A stretch of 55,337 bases of DNA from an archaeon (GCA_018651605.1 JABIDS010000024.1:1-55337), one strand, 5' to 3'; numbered from the stretch's first letter, positions 43,774 through 52,013 are shown. Notes: generated by a model not told the origin, from the sequence alone. Made by a program: numbers and translations.

Positions 43774-44315
43774 ATGGATTATGAAGTTGGAGAAGGTTTG
43801 AAAAAGTATTATGGTGATTTGGTTGGAATTTTAAGTAGTTTGGATTTGGAACGAGTTGATGGTGTTTTGGATGTTTTGAAAAAGTGTAAGTCTGAAAGGA
43901 AGACTGTTTATGTTTGTGGTAATGGTGAGAGTGCGTCGACTGCTGAGCATTATTCAGAGAATTGTTTTCAATTCTCTGACTCATAAAAACAAGGGCCTGT
44001 TCTAAACCCTGCTTTTAATGCAGAATGCCCCATTGTTTTTCTGATGTTAATGATTTTATGAAGATTGGAGGATTGAGAATTGTTTCTTTGACAAATATTT
44101 CTGTTGTTACTGCTCTTGCAAATGATTTTAGTTATGAGGATATCTTTGTTAAGCAGTTGGAGAGTTTGATGGATGAAGGAGATGTTATTATTGGAATTAG
44201 TGGTAGTGGAAATTCTATGAATGTTGTTAAGGCATTAGAATATGCTCGAGATTGTTGTAATTTTAGACTATCTAAATACTTAAAAAGATTTATTGATTTA
44301 AAAAAAGATGGTTAA
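43774..44315 (+). pseudogene. SIS-domain (sedoheptulose-7-P isomerase-like) gene, disrupted
   Basis: The N-terminal part (43774-43986) reads to VYVCGNGESASTAEHYSE, the phosphosugar-binding loop of GmhA-type SIS proteins. After a repeat element with an in-frame stop, the reading resumes at 44053 with NDFMKIGGLRIVSLTNISVVTALANDFSYEDIFVKQLE and DVIIGISGSGNSMNVVKALEYARD, then ends early at 44315 instead of continuing another ~80 residues. So the gene is split by an insertion and its 3' end is missing. A leaderless TATA precedes the first ATG. The break is visible in sequence; that it ever was functional is inferred. Confidence 0.82.
43954..44052. repeat. Three-hairpin structured element, copy 2, inside the SIS gene
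   Basis: TCAGAGAATTG/CAATTCTCTGA (43954-43979) is a perfect 11-bp stem, then CTCATAAAAACAAGGGCCTGTTC, CTGC/GCAG (44009-44023), and CCCCATTGTTTTTCTGATGTTA. Compared with copy 1 (35163-35242), the sequence AACAAGG.CCTGTTC and CCCATTGTTTTTCTGAT is kept while the inner stem differs but pairs. It separates the two halves of the SIS coding region. Confidence 0.75.
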
Positions 44316-44718
44316 AGATTTAAAGATTGAATCTGAATATAGGGAAAGAATTATGAAAGCTTATGAGGGAAGTCCTAATAAGTTGAATCTTTCTGCAGAG
44401 GATTTTATGGGGAATTTAGAATGGAGAATTTATACTGAATTTTGTTTAGATAATCCTCAGGGCAATCATAGGGATTATGTTGGGAGCCAAGGATTTGAAA
44501 AATATATTCTAGATGAAATTCATTATGAACATGAGAGAAAAGGATTTGAAGGTTATGAAATTGAAATTAGGGATAAAACTTTAAGGGCATTTACTGAAAG
44601 AGGAATTAGTTTTTTAAAATTTTGCAAAGACTATCGGTGGCCCATGGAAGGAGATGATGGAAATTTGAGAGTTTCATTAGAAAAGTGGATGCCGGTACAT
44701 AGTGAAGAATTGATATGA
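44308..44718 (+). CDS. Hypothetical soluble protein
   Basis: This 136-residue protein is acidic and helical, with SPNKLNLSAEDFMGNLEWRIYTEF (about 21-44) and a C-terminal RVSLEKWMPVHSEEL. It starts inside the truncated SIS gene, using TTAAAAAG near 44278 as a TATA-like box. No known family. Its relation to the SIS gene cannot be established. Confidence 0.45.
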   Translation: MVKDLKIESEYRERIMKAYEGSPNKLNLSAEDFMGNLEWRIYTEFCLDNPQGNHRDYVGSQGFEKYILDEIHYEHERKGFEGYEIEIRDKTLRAFTERGISFLKFCKDYRWPMEGDDGNLRVSLEKWMPVHSEELI

Positions 44719-44722
44719 TTCG

Positions 44723-44748
44723 TTAGATAATTTTAAAAAGGTTTGATT
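44723..44748 (+). promoter_or_regulatory. Promoter identical to the cupin promoter
   Basis: The same 26-nt sequence as at 42827-42852, here ending 12 nt before the ATG at 44761. It should drive the two micro-ORFs that follow. Identity over the whole stretch, including outside the TATA core, argues for a duplicated module. Confidence 0.6.
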
Positions 44749-44760
44749 AATAATTTGTTG

Positions 44761-44862
44761 ATGGGAAATTGTCCTTATATTGATGAATGTGGAAATCAGA
44801 AAGGTCTTAAAGTTTCTCTTAGGTGTTATGAAGAGAATTATGTTTCTAGAAAATGTTATTAA
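44761..44862 (+). CDS. 33-residue Cys-rich micro-protein
   Basis: A short ORF (MGNCPYIDECGNQKG...) with four Cys in C-x6-C and C...C order, ending with KCY. It is preceded by the duplicated promoter and a leaderless ATG. The Cys spacing suggests a small zinc-binding or disulfide-bonded peptide. Missed by usual length cut-offs; its reality rests on promoter, Cys pattern and tight spacing to the next ORF (3 nt). Confidence 0.4.
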   Translation: MGNCPYIDECGNQKGLKVSLRCYEENYVSRKCY

Positions 44863-44865
44863 GAT

Positions 44866-44964
44866 ATGAAAAAGATTGAAGAATGTTTCTGTGTTTTTAG
44901 AGAAGAAGCGGAAAATATTTCTAGGGAAGAAGATTTGAGTAATTGTGTGGAAAAGTGGAATTAG
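44866..44964 (+). CDS. 32-residue Cys-containing micro-protein
   Basis: A short ORF (MKKIEECFCVFREEAENIS...) three nt after the 33-residue ORF. It carries CFC near the start and a lone Cys near the end; the rest is acidic and helical. The pair may be translated together. Function unknown. Confidence 0.35.
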   Translation: MKKIEECFCVFREEAENISREEDLSNCVEKWN

Positions 44965-45025
44965 TTTGTTAGGACAACTTTTATAATCTTGAGTTTCTAG
45001 TTATTTATAATAAAAGGTGAATGAA

Positions 45026-47200
45026 ATGGATGTAAATGAGGTTTTGGCAAAGTATTCTCGTAGGATAGAAGGCGAGATGAATGATTATGATAGTGTTGGT
45101 GTTGAGGAATCTAGTTCTGTTGATTATAATAAATTTAAAAATGAGATGATGCCTGAGATGTCGCGTTATGAGAAATGGACGCGGAGTTTGGGGAATATTG
45201 TGAAGATTAAATTAGCTAAGAAAGATGAGGTTAAGTTTGCTAAACATTTGAGTGCTGCGCATCTTGATGTTACTCCTTCGGAAGCTGTTAGTTTTGCAGG
45301 TATTAGTTTTATGTTGGTTCTTTTTTTTGGGATTTTTTCTAGTGTTGGTTTTTGGTTGCTTGGTTCTGATTTTCCTAATTCTCCTTTCCCTTTTTTGTAT
45401 TTGGGTTTGATGTTTGTTGTTTCTATGTTTTTGTTTTATTATTTTTATTCAATGCCTAAACGAATGGCTGTTAAGTGGAGATTGAAGGCAAGTAGTCAGA
45501 TGGTTCCTGCGATTCTTTATACTGTTATTTACATGAAGCATACAAGTAATTTGGAGAGGGCGATTAGTTTTGTTAGTCAGCATATTGAAGAGCCTCTTGC
45601 TTTGGATTTGAGGAAGGTTCTTTGGGATTTAGAGACTGGAAAGTTTTCTTCTATTCGGGATAGTTTGGATAGTTATCTTGAATTTTGGAAAGAGACAAAT
45701 ATGGAGTTTGTTGAAAGTTTTCATTTGATTGAAAGTAGTTTATATGAGCCTGATGAGAATCGTCGAGTGATTATTTTGGAGAGGGCTTTGAGAGTTATTT
45801 TGGATGGAGTTTATGAACGGATGTTGAAATATACTCATACGATTAAAGCACCTTTGACTAATTTGTATATGTTGGGAATTGTTTTGCCTACTCTTGGTTT
45901 AGCTTTGTTACCTTTGGCTTCTGCGTTGCTGGGAGGATTGATTAAATGGACTCATGTTTTTCTTTTGTTTAATTTGATTATTCCGTTTTTTGTTTATTAT
46001 ATGACTTTGCAAGTTATGTTGAAAAGGCCAGGTGGTTATGGAGAGTCTAGTTTGTTGGAGAAAAATCCTCTTTATTATAAATATGTAAGTAAGAAGCCGT
46101 ATCTTATTGCTGGTTTGATTTGTGTTCCGTTTTTCTTGATTGGTTTGATTCCGTTGGTTTTTGGTTATACTCCTGTTCCTGAATGGTTGGGAATGCAGAG
46201 TGATTATACTTTTGCTGAAGTTGGTTTGGGTTTTTTGGGTGATGGAGAGTTGTTTCAGTTTGAGCAAGGTGAGAATGGGAAGGTTGGGCCTTTTGGGTTT
46301 ATTGCTTTGTTAATGAGTTTGTTTATTCCTTTTTCAATTTCCATGTTTTTTGCTCTGAGTTTTTCTATGAGAACTAAGGAGTTAATTAAATCAAGAAATG
46401 ATACTAAGGATTTGGAGGGAGAGTTTAATAGTAGTTTGTTTACTTTGGGGAATCGTCTTGGGGATGGGACGCCTGCAGAGATTGTTTTTGCGAAAGTTGC
46501 CGAGTCTGTTCGTGGGCAGAAGACTGAGGATTTTTTTAGAATTGTTAATAGTAATATTCAGTCTATGGGGATGAGTTTGGAGGATGCTATTTTTAATCCT
46601 CGTCGTGGTGCTTTAGTTTATTATCCTTCTAATTTGATTGCGACTTCAATGAGGATTTTGATTGAGAGTGTTAAGAAAGGTTTGAAGGTTGCTGCGCAGA
46701 GTTTGATGAGTATTTCAGAATATGTTAGAAATATGCAGAAGATTAATGAAAGATTGAGAGATTTGTTGGCTGATGTTGTTTCTGATATGAAAAGTAATAT
46801 GACTTTTTTGGCGCCTTTGTTGGCTGGAATTGTTGTTGGTTTGGCTTCGATGATTACTGGAATTTTGGGGCAGTTGAAATATATGTTGGATTTTGGAGGG
46901 GGTGAAGATGCCTTAGGTGGTTTGGCAGGATTAGGAAATATTACTCAATTGTTTGAATTGGTTAATATGATTCCTCCTTATTTTTTGCAGATTGCGATTG
47001 GTGTTTATATTATTCAAGTTGTTTTTATTTTGACTGGAACATTGGTTACTATTGATGCTGGAGAGGATAAGTTAAGGCAGACAAATATTATTGCAAAGAA
47101 TTTGATTCGTGGAGGAATGTTGTATTTGGCTACTGCTTTACTTTCTATTTTAGCAATGTATGGTTTGGCTAGGGTGGCATTGGGCGGGATTGGTGGTTGA
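45026..47200 (+). CDS. TadC/FlaJ-type type IV pilus assembly platform protein
   Basis: This about 724-residue membrane protein has two GspF-type cytoplasmic domains, each followed by membrane helices: first about 70-330 (with KRMAVKWRLKASSQM, LERAISFVSQHIEEP), second about 440-720 (RLGDGTPAEIVFAKVAESV, LEDAIFNPRRG). It ends in hydrophobic helices. These are the inner-membrane platforms of archaeal pili and archaella. Its partner ATPase is at 39952. A GTG at 45017 is another possible start, and AAAGGTGA before ATG 45026 looks like a weak ribosome-binding site. The downstream run of small pilin-like genes starts 70 bp later. Confidence 0.85.
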   Translation: MDVNEVLAKYSRRIEGEMNDYDSVGVEESSSVDYNKFKNEMMPEMSRYEKWTRSLGNIVKIKLAKKDEVKFAKHLSAAHLDVTPSEAVSFAGISFMLVLFFGIFSSVGFWLLGSDFPNSPFPFLYLGLMFVVSMFLFYYFYSMPKRMAVKWRLKASSQMVPAILYTVIYMKHTSNLERAISFVSQHIEEPLALDLRKVLWDLETGKFSSIRDSLDSYLEFWKETNMEFVESFHLIESSLYEPDENRRVIILERALRVILDGVYERMLKYTHTIKAPLTNLYMLGIVLPTLGLALLPLASALLGGLIKWTHVFLLFNLIIPFFVYYMTLQVMLKRPGGYGESSLLEKNPLYYKYVSKKPYLIAGLICVPFFLIGLIPLVFGYTPVPEWLGMQSDYTFAEVGLGFLGDGELFQFEQGENGKVGPFGFIALLMSLFIPFSISMFFALSFSMRTKELIKSRNDTKDLEGEFNSSLFTLGNRLGDGTPAEIVFAKVAESVRGQKTEDFFRIVNSNIQSMGMSLEDAIFNPRRGALVYYPSNLIATSMRILIESVKKGLKVAAQSLMSISEYVRNMQKINERLRDLLADVVSDMKSNMTFLAPLLAGIVVGLASMITGILGQLKYMLDFGGGEDALGGLAGLGNITQLFELVNMIPPYFLQIAIGVYIIQVVFILTGTLVTIDAGEDKLRQTNIIAKNLIRGGMLYLATALLSILAMYGLARVALGGIGG

Positions 47201-47270
47201 TTGGTAGAATAATTTTTAATTTAAAACAGATTACTAAAGATTTATTAATGTTGTTTGTTATTTATTGATT

Positions 47271-47438
47271 ATGGAAAGAAGAGGTTTTAATAAGAAAGGG
47301 ATGGAAGGAGATTATTTAATTTGGTTGATAATTGGGGCTGTAATTTTGGCTATTGGATTGGTTAGTGTTATGATTATGAGTGGGAAGGGAATTGGTGCTT
47401 TGGATTTTATTAAAGATATATTTAGGTTTGGGAGTTAA
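47271..47438 (+). CDS. Prepilin-like small protein
   Basis: This 55-residue protein reads MERRGFNKKGMEGDYLIWLIIG and is followed by a hydrophobic helix, then a short KDIFRFGS end. The short Lys/Arg-Gly leader before the hydrophobic helix is the shape of archaeal class III signal peptides cleaved by prepilin peptidase. It begins 70 bp after the platform gene; its stop lies 1 nt before the next ATG. Too short for usual tracks. Confidence 0.55.
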   Translation: MERRGFNKKGMEGDYLIWLIIGAVILAIGLVSVMIMSGKGIGALDFIKDIFRFGS

Positions 47439-47439
47439 A

Positions 47440-48033
47440 ATGGTTGAAGGAGGAATAAATAAGGTTGTTAAGTGGGTTATTTTGGTTTTGGTTTTGGTGA
47501 TTGTTCTTTTGGGTGTTGTTTTTTTGGGTGTTCCCGAAAAGATTGGAAATTTGTTTCCGGATTTTGGTAAGGAGGATGTTGTTGTTAGTTGGGATGAAGA
47601 TGTTTTTTTAGAACATCCTGAAATGATTATTATTCAATATAATGATGGTAAATGGAGTGGTGATATAATAGGTTTTGGGATTGGAGATTTATATTATAAT
47701 CATGATGATAATGTGGGGTGGAGATGGTCTGTTGATGATGATCCAAATATTGAGAGTAAAGATTGGCTTGCTGTGAAAAATGAGAATCATTATTTGTTTA
47801 ATAAATTGAATAGGGAAGATACTGTCTTTGTTCGGTCGTTGAATGGGAAATCTGCTGAAGAGGGGTTGATTATGTTGATTGAGAGAATGTTGAAAGAAGA
47901 TACTTCTTTGAGTATTCGGGTTGCTGGTGTATGGGGAGAGATTTATGATAAGAATGATAAGATTGTTAAGAATTTGGATATGTTGATTGATAAATTGAAT
48001 CAGATTTCAAGAGGAGGAATTAAGAATGGATAA
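47440..48033 (+). CDS. Pilin-like anchored protein with outer domain
   Basis: This 197-residue protein starts MVEGGINKVVKWVILVLVLVIVLLG, a short leader and long helix, then an outside domain rich in D/N and W (DGKWSGDIIGFGIGDLYYNHDD). No Cys. It is the second gene in the run after TadC and its last bases overlap the next ATG by 8 nt. Start chosen because the leader matches its neighbours; the upstream extension to 47380 would run through the previous gene. Confidence 0.55.
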   Translation: MVEGGINKVVKWVILVLVLVIVLLGVVFLGVPEKIGNLFPDFGKEDVVVSWDEDVFLEHPEMIIIQYNDGKWSGDIIGFGIGDLYYNHDDNVGWRWSVDDDPNIESKDWLAVKNENHYLFNKLNREDTVFVRSLNGKSAEEGLIMLIERMLKEDTSLSIRVAGVWGEIYDKNDKIVKNLDMLIDKLNQISRGGIKNG

Positions 48034-48541
48034 GAGGGGAGTTAAGTTTTTAGGAGAGCATGTTGTTAATATTATTATTGCTGTTTTGGTTGTTGTTATT
48101 TTAGTTTATTTAGGTTATAAGATGGTAACTATTTGGAGTGATGGAAATAAGTTAGAGAGAGCTGGAGAGGCTTTGGAGGAGATTGTTTCTAAGATTAATG
48201 TTGTTAATGTTGAGGGTGTTGAGGGAAAGATTGTTGTTTTTCCTCCAGAGAATTGGTATTTGAGGACTTTTTCTGATTATGATTTTCCTATTGGTGAATG
48301 TTTTAAGGCTAGTGATTGTTTGTGTGTTTGTAATGATATTAGGTGTGAGGATTCTAAGAAATGCGAAGGATTTGATTTTAATGTAATGGTTGATGGAGAG
48401 ATTTCAAAATTTGCAGGAGGCAATGCTGCAGGTGTTGCTGTTGTAAGATATCCTGGTTTGAAATTAGAATCTAGTGAGGAGATTTTTATTGTTAAGGAAG
48501 AAGGAGTGGTTAAAGTTGGGAGGGTTGAGAATGGAGCATGA
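48026..48541 (+). CDS. Prepilin-like protein with Cys-rich outer domain
   Basis: This 171-residue protein starts MDKRGVKFLGEHVVNIIIAVLVVV. The KRG leader is followed by a long helix, then a domain with ECFKASDCLCVCNDIRCEDSKKC (several Cys) and VRYPGLKLES. The Cys cluster is likely disulfide-linked outside the cell. It overlaps both neighbours by a few bases, so translation is coupled. Confidence 0.6.
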   Translation: MDKRGVKFLGEHVVNIIIAVLVVVILVYLGYKMVTIWSDGNKLERAGEALEEIVSKINVVNVEGVEGKIVVFPPENWYLRTFSDYDFPIGECFKASDCLCVCNDIRCEDSKKCEGFDFNVMVDGEISKFAGGNAAGVAVVRYPGLKLESSEEIFIVKEEGVVKVGRVENGA

Positions 48542-48629
48542 AGATTTTATTAGAATTGTTTTATGGATGATTTTTTTTGCTTTGGTTTTGGGTGGTGTTT
48601 ATTTTTTGATTAGGGGGTTGGGAATTTAA
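48531..48629 (+). CDS. 32-residue single-helix membrane micro-protein
   Basis: A short ORF (MEHEDFIRIVLWMIFFALVLG...) overlapping the previous stop by 11 nt and ending just before the next ATG. One membrane helix with an acidic N-terminus. Its position in an unbroken overlapping operon makes it likely to be real, although it is below normal calling size. Confidence 0.5.
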   Translation: MEHEDFIRIVLWMIFFALVLGGVYFLIRGLGI

Positions 48630-48630
48630 A

Positions 48631-49608
48631 ATGAGTAGAAAAAAAGGCGAGGTTTCAACTGCAATGATTATTGGTTTAGTTTTCTTAATTGTTAGTTTTG
48701 CGGTTTTGCTGATTTTTATGTTTAGGATTGATTGGTTTGATACAATTGATAGAGAGACATGTCATCAGTCTGTTATTTATAGGAGTACTTTTAAGACAGG
48801 ACCTATTGAGGGAAGTCGTGTTATTCAGTTGAAATGTCAGACAGAAAAGATTTGTTTGAGTATGTCTGGAGATTGTGAAGAGTTGAGTGATACAAAGAAA
48901 AATCCTGTTCGTAAGGTTAAATTAAGTAGAGATGTTGAAAAGGCTGTTGAGGAGATTAAGGATGTCTTTGCAGAAGAAATGGTTAATTGTCATTCTATGT
49001 TGGGAGAGGGTAAATTGAATTTTATGCCGCATAATTGGGGAAGAAAGAATTATGGTTTGATTTGTTCAAGAATTGTTTTTGATGATTCTGTTAAGAATAG
49101 TATTGAGAGTATTGGGCATGGAGATATGTATGCTTATTTGGAAGGAAAGGTTGCTTCTGAGGGGAAGAGTTATTTGGAGTATTTGTATCCGGGTTGGAAG
49201 AGATCTAAGAATTCTGTTAATTTGTTTGAGTCTTTTAAATCTGAAGGTAGTGAGTTTAGTAATGTTGGTTTTGATAATTGGAAAATGAATTTGGATAGGG
49301 AAGGAGGTTATGTGATTATTGCGCAGATTGCTCCGGAATCTGTTTGGGATAGTTGGGGTAAGGGTGTTGCGACTGCTGTTGCTATTCCTGTTGGTGTTGC
49401 GTTGATTGCTACAGGTGTTGGTGCTCCTGCGGGAGCTGTTTTAATTGCAGGTGCTGCGACTATTACAACTGTTTCATTGGTTTCAGGTGGAGCTGTTTTA
49501 TGGTATTCTTATGATGATGAATTTTATTATTCTCCGCCTACTATTTATCCTTTTGAAATTAAAGTTTTGAAAGATTTAGGGATTAGTAGTTTTGAGATTG
49601 CACCTTGA
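48631..49608 (+). CDS. Large pilin-like protein with Gly/Ala-rich hydrophobic hairpin
   Basis: This 325-residue protein starts MSRKKGEVSTAMIIGLVFLIV: a KKG leader and helix. The outside domain has Cys (ETCHQS, KCQTEKICLSMSGDCEE) and, at about 245-292, a long Gly/Ala-rich hydrophobic run (GKGVATAVAIPVGVALIATG onward) ending WYSYDDEFYYSPP. The second hydrophobic run resembles a glycine-zipper membrane hairpin. Possibly a tip or pore component of the pilus-like assembly. Confidence 0.55.
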   Translation: MSRKKGEVSTAMIIGLVFLIVSFAVLLIFMFRIDWFDTIDRETCHQSVIYRSTFKTGPIEGSRVIQLKCQTEKICLSMSGDCEELSDTKKNPVRKVKLSRDVEKAVEEIKDVFAEEMVNCHSMLGEGKLNFMPHNWGRKNYGLICSRIVFDDSVKNSIESIGHGDMYAYLEGKVASEGKSYLEYLYPGWKRSKNSVNLFESFKSEGSEFSNVGFDNWKMNLDREGGYVIIAQIAPESVWDSWGKGVATAVAIPVGVALIATGVGAPAGAVLIAGAATITTVSLVSGGAVLWYSYDDEFYYSPPTIYPFEIKVLKDLGISSFEIAP

Positions 49609-49615
49609 GGTTAAT

Positions 49616-50008
49616 ATGGATAAAAGAGGAATAACTAATTTGATGGGGAATGTTGTTTATATTTTGTTAGTTGTGGTTTTTATTGGAGTTATAGCTGTTG
49701 CTATTGCAAGGGTTGGAAGTAATTCAACACTTTATGAACAGATTTATGCTAAACAGATTGCACTTTTGATTGATAAGGGAGATGTTGGAATGGAGATTGA
49801 AATGGATGTTTATGAATTGTATAGTTTTGCTAAGAAAAAAAGATTTAAAGGAAAGATTGTGGATATTAATAAGGAAAGTAGTGAAGTTGTTGTTAGATTG
49901 GTCGATGGTAAGGGATATAGTTATGGATATTTTAATGATGTGAAATTTGCTTGGGATTTGAAGGATGATGATAAGAAATTGATTTTGAGGTTTGTTGAAA
50001 ATGGATAA
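49616..50008 (+). CDS. Prepilin-like protein
   Basis: This 130-residue protein starts MDKRGITNLMGNVVYILLVVVF: KRG leader and helix (about 11-31), then a beta-rich outer domain with KGKIVDINKESSEVVVRLVD. I use ATG 49616, since an upstream start at 49592 lies in the previous gene's end. Its last 8 nt overlap the next gene, whose first bases are the same ATGGATAAG. Confidence 0.55.
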   Translation: MDKRGITNLMGNVVYILLVVVFIGVIAVAIARVGSNSTLYEQIYAKQIALLIDKGDVGMEIEMDVYELYSFAKKKRFKGKIVDINKESSEVVVRLVDGKGYSYGYFNDVKFAWDLKDDDKKLILRFVENG

Positions 50009-50438
50009 GGGTGGTTATATTAGGCTTGATGATATTGGGATGTATTTTTTAGGATTTATTTTAATTGGTGGTGCAGTTGCTAGTGGAATTTTTATTTTTT
50101 ATGGGTATAGTGTTGATGTTAGAGGTTTGGAAGTAGGGATTTTATCTGATAAATTGGTTAGGACGGTTGTTGTTGATGAAAATATTAGGGAAGAAGTTTT
50201 TGAAAAAAATTTCAATATTTTAGATGAGGCTAAGTTGAATGAGAATTTTAAAAATGGTGATTATTTTTTTAGATTAGAAGTTGGTTCTGAGATTTTTGTT
50301 GAGGGTAATAGAGATTTTGAAGTTGAGTGTGAGTTGGAAGGAAAAAATTTTCCTAGATGTTTTAGTAAAGAGTTTTTTATTGATGATACTAAGATTAAAA
50401 TTTTGACTGCTAGTCGGCAAGTTGGGAGTAAAGTATGA
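50001..50438 (+). CDS. Prepilin-like protein
   Basis: This 145-residue protein begins MDKGGYIRLDDIGMYFLGFILIGG: a KGG leader, short polar stretch and long helix. The outer domain has two Cys (ECELEGKNFPRC). It overlaps the previous gene by 8 nt and the next by ATGA. Confidence 0.55.
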   Translation: MDKGGYIRLDDIGMYFLGFILIGGAVASGIFIFYGYSVDVRGLEVGILSDKLVRTVVVDENIREEVFEKNFNILDEAKLNENFKNGDYFFRLEVGSEIFVEGNRDFEVECELEGKNFPRCFSKEFFIDDTKIKILTASRQVGSKV

Positions 50439-50980
50439 ACAAGAAAGGGTTGGAGGATAGTTTGCCTACATGGATTGTAACTCTTTTTGTTTTGAGTTTT
50501 TTTGTTTTGATTTATTTTGGAGGAGTGTTTGTAATGTTTGGAGATAAAACTATTTTTGGAGATGGAGAAGTTGTTGTTGAATCTGGAAATAATTTAATTG
50601 TTGTTGAAAGTTTTAAAGATTTTTTAGAGAGCGAGGTTGAGTTTGGAGGGTCTGAAGTATTGGTTAAGGATTTGGTTGATTTGGAAGGTGGTTTGAAAGA
50701 GTTTAAGAAGTTGGGTTCTGAATTTGTTGAAGAATTGGATGAGAAAAAAGTTTGGTTAAGAGTTTATGATTTTGTTGAAGATGTTGAAGTTAGTTTTGAT
50801 GGGAAGTATAAAGATTATGAAGTTAGTAGAAGTGTTAGTGTGCGTGAGGGAAGAGGTAGTTGGAGTCCAATGGCTAATAGTAAAAAGGAGGTTTTTTGTG
50901 ATTTTAAGAATTCAGATGGTTTTTTGTTTTTTGGATTTAGTTTGAATAAGAAGATTGTATTGTGTTGGGAAAATGAATAA
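50435..50980 (+). CDS. Prepilin-like protein
   Basis: This 181-residue protein begins MNKKGLEDSLPTWIVTLFVL, with a KKG leader, E after the glycine and a helix (about 12-34), as in class III pilins. The outer domain is acidic (KKVWLRVYDFVEDVEVSF), with an FCDFKNS Cys near the end. It overlaps the next gene by 8 nt. Confidence 0.58.
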   Translation: MNKKGLEDSLPTWIVTLFVLSFFVLIYFGGVFVMFGDKTIFGDGEVVVESGNNLIVVESFKDFLESEVEFGGSEVLVKDLVDLEGGLKEFKKLGSEFVEELDEKKVWLRVYDFVEDVEVSFDGKYKDYEVSRSVSVREGRGSWSPMANSKKEVFCDFKNSDGFLFFGFSLNKKIVLCWENE

Positions 50981-51434
50981 AAAAGGAATTTCATTATCTA
51001 TTTTAGTATTTGTTGTTGCAAGTATTGTTTTATTGGGATTAAGTTTGGTATCATTTTCTTTAAGGGATAGAGATATTGATGAGAGTCTTGGTGTTTATAA
51101 TGGGGTTGATGAAATTTATATTAAGAAAGTTCAGTTGGATTATTATTTGGATAGTGTTTTTGAGAGAAGTGTTGTTGATGGTGAAGAAGGGTTTGTTTTT
51201 GGGGAGGGTGTGGAGGGGTTTGTTGAGAAATTTAGGGAGGAGTTTGCTTTAAGAAAGTTGGAGGGTTTTGAAGAAGTTGATATGTATGTTAATGGTGATG
51301 GGTTTATTGAGGGTGTTTCCATTGTTGATGGGAAAGTTGTTTTGAAGTTTGAAGTAGTGTTGATTAGTGAAGTTAGGGGGGCGAGTTTGAAATATAATTA
51401 TAATCAGATTTTTGAAAAGACTTTTAAAGTTTGA
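50973..51434 (+). CDS. Prepilin-like protein
   Basis: This 153-residue protein starts MNKKGISLSILVFVVASIVLLG. After the KKG leader and helix is a helical/beta outer domain (FRDRDIDES-like start, YVNGDGFIEGVSIVDGK). I use ATG 50973, since the upstream start at 50955 would read through the previous gene's C-terminus. Confidence 0.55.
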   Translation: MNKKGISLSILVFVVASIVLLGLSLVSFSLRDRDIDESLGVYNGVDEIYIKKVQLDYYLDSVFERSVVDGEEGFVFGEGVEGFVEKFREEFALRKLEGFEEVDMYVNGDGFIEGVSIVDGKVVLKFEVVLISEVRGASLKYNYNQIFEKTFKV

Positions 51435-51452
51435 TTATTTGGTAGGTTTAAT

Positions 51453-52013
51453 ATGAAAAATAAAAAAGGGGAAGGAATGTCTTGGATATTGATTACATTT
51501 ATTTTAGCAATGATTGTATTAGTCGTGCTTGCAATAGGATTTACAACGGGTTTTAAAAATACATGGCAAAAAATAACTGGGTTTGGTGGGGGAGATTCTA
51601 ATGTTGCAGATATAGTTCGGAATTGTGGAAATGTATATTGCCCTATTGGAGATGATTATAATTATTGTAAAAAACAACCTGTTGTTTTTGATAAGGTTGA
51701 TGGGAAGGATAATCCTGATAATGGAAGATATAGTTGTGAACAATTATCTCGTGGATTTAATGTTGGTTTAGATGAATGTGGAAGTATTGTTTGTGAAAGT
51801 GGATGTAGTGATTTGGAATTTGAAGAATGTCAATATGAAGAAGATGAGAAGTGTGTTGTTGAATGGGTTGGGAGGCCAAGTTTTGAAAAGCATGAAAGGA
51901 TGGCTGATGGTGGTGAGTTGAGTAGTGTGGAGGATTTGACTCACAGGGTTGCATTTGAAGAAGCTGATAAAAAAGGAGATGGTTGGGTTTGTGAAAAGAG
52001 GGTGTTGAATTAA
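51453..52013 (+). CDS. Prepilin-like protein with Cys-rich tail, paralogue of 52080
   Basis: This 186-residue protein has MKNKKGEGMSWILITFILAM, then a membrane helix and GFTTGFKNTWQKITGFGGGD. The outer domain carries eight or more Cys (NCGNVYCPIGDDYNYC, ECGSIVCESGC, ECQYEEDEKC). It shares the helix, GFTTG and W.K.TGFGGGD regions with the next gene. It is 19 nt downstream of the previous gene. Confidence 0.6.
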   Translation: MKNKKGEGMSWILITFILAMIVLVVLAIGFTTGFKNTWQKITGFGGGDSNVADIVRNCGNVYCPIGDDYNYCKKQPVVFDKVDGKDNPDNGRYSCEQLSRGFNVGLDECGSIVCESGCSDLEFEECQYEEDEKCVVEWVGRPSFEKHERMADGGELSSVEDLTHRVAFEEADKKGDGWVCEKRVLN

